Shown here piece by piece: positions 23,984 through 25,008 of a DNA stretch of 25,008 nt. The stretch lies in IMG/VR virus record IMGVR_UViG_3300017783_000192, positions 1 to 25,008 of that record. One strand, written 5' to 3'. The stretch comes from a virus. The position numbers and the translations under genes were made by a program. Below the pieces are notes generated by a model. That model was not told the DNA's origin. It worked only from the letters and a program-made list of their open reading frames with translations, and did no database searches. Within the stretch, counting starts at the first letter, position 1; each line of letters starts with the position of its first letter.

Positions 23984-24728
23984 TTTGAGCCACCTCCGAA
24001 TTGATTCTGTTTTCAGCCATTCTGCAATAGTCCTCGCTATTGTCAATCAAAATGTAGTCCCATCCGTTCTTAATAGCCGAAACACCCACCGTTCCCGAAC
24101 CGCCGAAAGGGTCAAGAACGACACTACCTTCACATGAAAGCAAAATGTTGTCCACCAAGCCCACAGGAAAAGGTGCAGGGTGAGGGTTGTTGGTTTCTTG
24201 ATGTATTCTCCAAACATCACCGATTTTGTTTGCTCCCTTCTTTAATTTGAAAGAGTTTTTTCCCTTTGGTGTCTTTGGCATCAAATAAACGACTTCGTAT
24301 GTAGGAACGAAATAACCGGCATTGAAATTGAAACCACCCGACCTTGCCCAAATAATCATCTGTCTCACATTAAAACCTTCAAGGAACGGGTGTCCTTCCA
24401 TTAAGCCCCCCTGCACACGAAATTTGTGGTTGAAAAACAACGCACCTTCGGGCTTCAAAACACGAAAGATTTCCGATAAAACCTTGTTCATCCAATTGAT
24501 GTAGTCCTCTCGGTTCATAGAATCGTTATGTTTTGCGTAGCCTTCACGCAAACCTTTGTCAGCGGAAGTCCACTTGCTACCCCTTCCATCCTTCATGCCG
24601 TTTCCGGTTGAAGTCTTGAGGTTGTAAGGGGGACTTGTCACCACGATGTCTACGGACTCGTCCGGCAGTCCAGCGAGTCTGTCCAACACATCGCCGCACA
24701 AAATCTCATTTCTCAGTCCAGCGTCCAT
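23964..24728 (-). CDS. DNA methyltransferase, beta-class N6-adenine or N4-cytosine
   Basis: 254 residues from ATG at 24728; a GTG at 24749 would add 7 residues but overlaps the zinc-ribbon gene more. Catalytic motif IV, TSPPYN, is at 31-36 and the AdoMet-binding motif I, LDPFGGSGTVGVSA, is near 205-218, the IV-before-I order of beta-class enzymes. NPHPAPFPVGLVDN at about 181-194 is the family's usual lead-in. TSPPY is compatible with either N6-adenine or N4-cytosine methylation, so the base is not settled. No restriction endonuclease is adjacent, which suggests an orphan enzyme that marks viral DNA to avoid host restriction or to regulate replication. It overlaps genes on both sides. Confidence 0.85.
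   Translation of the reverse strand: MDAGLRNEILCGDVLDRLAGLPDESVDIVVTSPPYNLKTSTGNGMKDGRGSKWTSADKGLREGYAKHNDSMNREDYINWMNKVLSEIFRVLKPEGALFFNHKFRVQGGLMEGHPFLEGFNVRQMIIWARSGGFNFNAGYFVPTYEVVYLMPKTPKGKNSFKLKKGANKIGDVWRIHQETNNPHPAPFPVGLVDNILLSCEGSVVLDPFGGSGTVGVSAIKNGWDYILIDNSEDYCRMAENRINSEVAQSENEWL
23991..23997 (-). promoter_or_regulatory. Ribosome-binding site deciding the primase start
   Basis: On the minus strand this reads GGAGGTG, the strongest match to the 16S tail in the replication cluster. It is 7 bases before GTG at 23983 and lies inside the methyltransferase coding sequence. Confidence 0.65.
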
Positions 24729-24853
24729 CGGTGTCCACAATCCTTGCACTCGGCTACATCCAGTTGTTTTGGGGGCTTACCTTGTTGACCTGCTACGAAC
24801 CACATAACTTCAACTTGCATATTTTTGCTACTACACTTCTCGCATTCCTTCAT
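24713..24853 (-). CDS. Zinc-ribbon small protein, 46 residues
   Basis: ATG follows GGTGA by 6 bases and overlaps the upstream stop as ATGA. The product has two Cys pairs, CEKC (4-7) and CKDCGH (36-41), with a 28-residue spacer of short strands (NMQVEVMWFV), the arrangement of a TFIIB/TFIIS-type zinc ribbon. HRW after the second knuckle is a frequent ribbon ending. Its 3' end overlaps the methyltransferase start by 16 bases, so the two are probably translated together. A nucleic-acid or protein-binding accessory role is likely; the partner is unknown. Confidence 0.6.
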   Translation of the reverse strand: MKECEKCSSKNMQVEVMWFVAGQQGKPPKQLDVAECKDCGHRWTLD

Positions 24854-25008
24854 ATTGCTTCACCAATCCCTAACAATTCTTCGTTGCATGACAAATGAAA
24901 TTCGCACCATTGAGTGCAAAAGTAATCATTCCACTTGATAGGCCACTCTTGAGTCATAATACCGTGAACGGCGTTGCTTAACTTTTTCTCCATGGCGGTG
25001 ATGCTCCG
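24850..25008 (-). CDS. Partial or complete Cys-rich small protein at window edge
   Basis: Reading leftwards from the edge, the frame is open throughout. ATG at 24993, with GGAG 10 bases upstream, would give 47 residues; a start beyond 25008 is equally possible. The product has many Trp and Cys (EWPIKWNDYFCTQWCEF, then HLSC), with Cys26, Cys30, His33 and Cys36 in a possible metal site. It ends GEAI and its stop overlaps the zinc-ribbon start by 4 bases, placing it in the same operon. No family recognised. Confidence 0.45.
   Translation of the reverse strand, partial: RSITAMEKKLSNAVHGIMTQEWPIKWNDYFCTQWCEFHLSCNEELLGIGEAI

Noticed and set aside
22958-24046. Longer primase reading from ATG at 24046 (362 residues)
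   Set aside because: It would overlap the methyltransferase by 83 bases with no ribosome-binding site at 24046, while GGAGGTG ideally precedes GTG at 23983.

Overview
The window is the structural module and the start of a replication module of a long-tailed virus (siphovirus-like, HK97-type head) that most likely infects an archaeon. Nearly every base is coding. Genes overlap by 1 to 20 bases or are separated by short ribosome-binding spacers, and no gene-free stretch reaches 300 bases. No tRNA, rRNA, CRISPR array, insertion sequence or integrase is visible. Terminase and portal genes are absent and presumably lie to the left of base 1.

The archaeal host is inferred. On the minus strand there is a primase that joins a PriS-like catalytic half to a PriL-like four-cysteine half, and a compact XPF/ERCC4-type nuclease with a helix-hairpin-helix tail. 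Both are archaeal or eukaryotic replication and repair families. Ribosome-binding sites match the GGAGGTGAT consensus closely, and one intergenic gap holds a TATA-box-like element. The family mix, the collagen-like fibre and the tail architecture recall viruses of marine planktonic Euryarchaeota (Marine Group II, 'magroviruses'). That assignment is from memory and needs a database search.

Plus strand, 17-9436, head, neck and connectors: a protease-scaffold polyprotein with an extra central domain, a decoration protein, the major capsid protein, a beta-rich virion protein, small proteins including one with a SAP-like fold, a first connector, an 801-residue fibre with collagen repeats, four very small genes (two with membrane segments, possibly lysis-related), a second connector, a tail-completion protein, and a tail-terminator-like protein fused to a lectin-like domain. 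Plus strand, 9488-21949, tail: tail tube protein, a small unknown protein, a tail assembly chaperone pair joined by a canonical -1 slippery heptamer (CCCTTTG), the tape measure protein, and a 2286-residue tail hub/adhesin.

Minus strand, 25008-21933, reading leftwards: a partial cysteine-rich small protein, a 46-residue zinc ribbon, a DNA methyltransferase, the fused primase, a small membrane protein and the XPF-like nuclease. The first four overlap one another by 4 to 20 bases, so this looks like one transcript. The two transcription units converge and overlap by 17 bases at 21933-21949.

Several starts were set from ribosome-binding sites rather than from the longest frame: TTG at 2837, TTG at 10482, TTG at 11378, GTG at 23983 (minus), and ATG at 6862, 15089, 22956 (minus) and 24728 (minus). 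Five small genes (31-56 residues) and one partial small gene at the right edge were found by reading the gaps.
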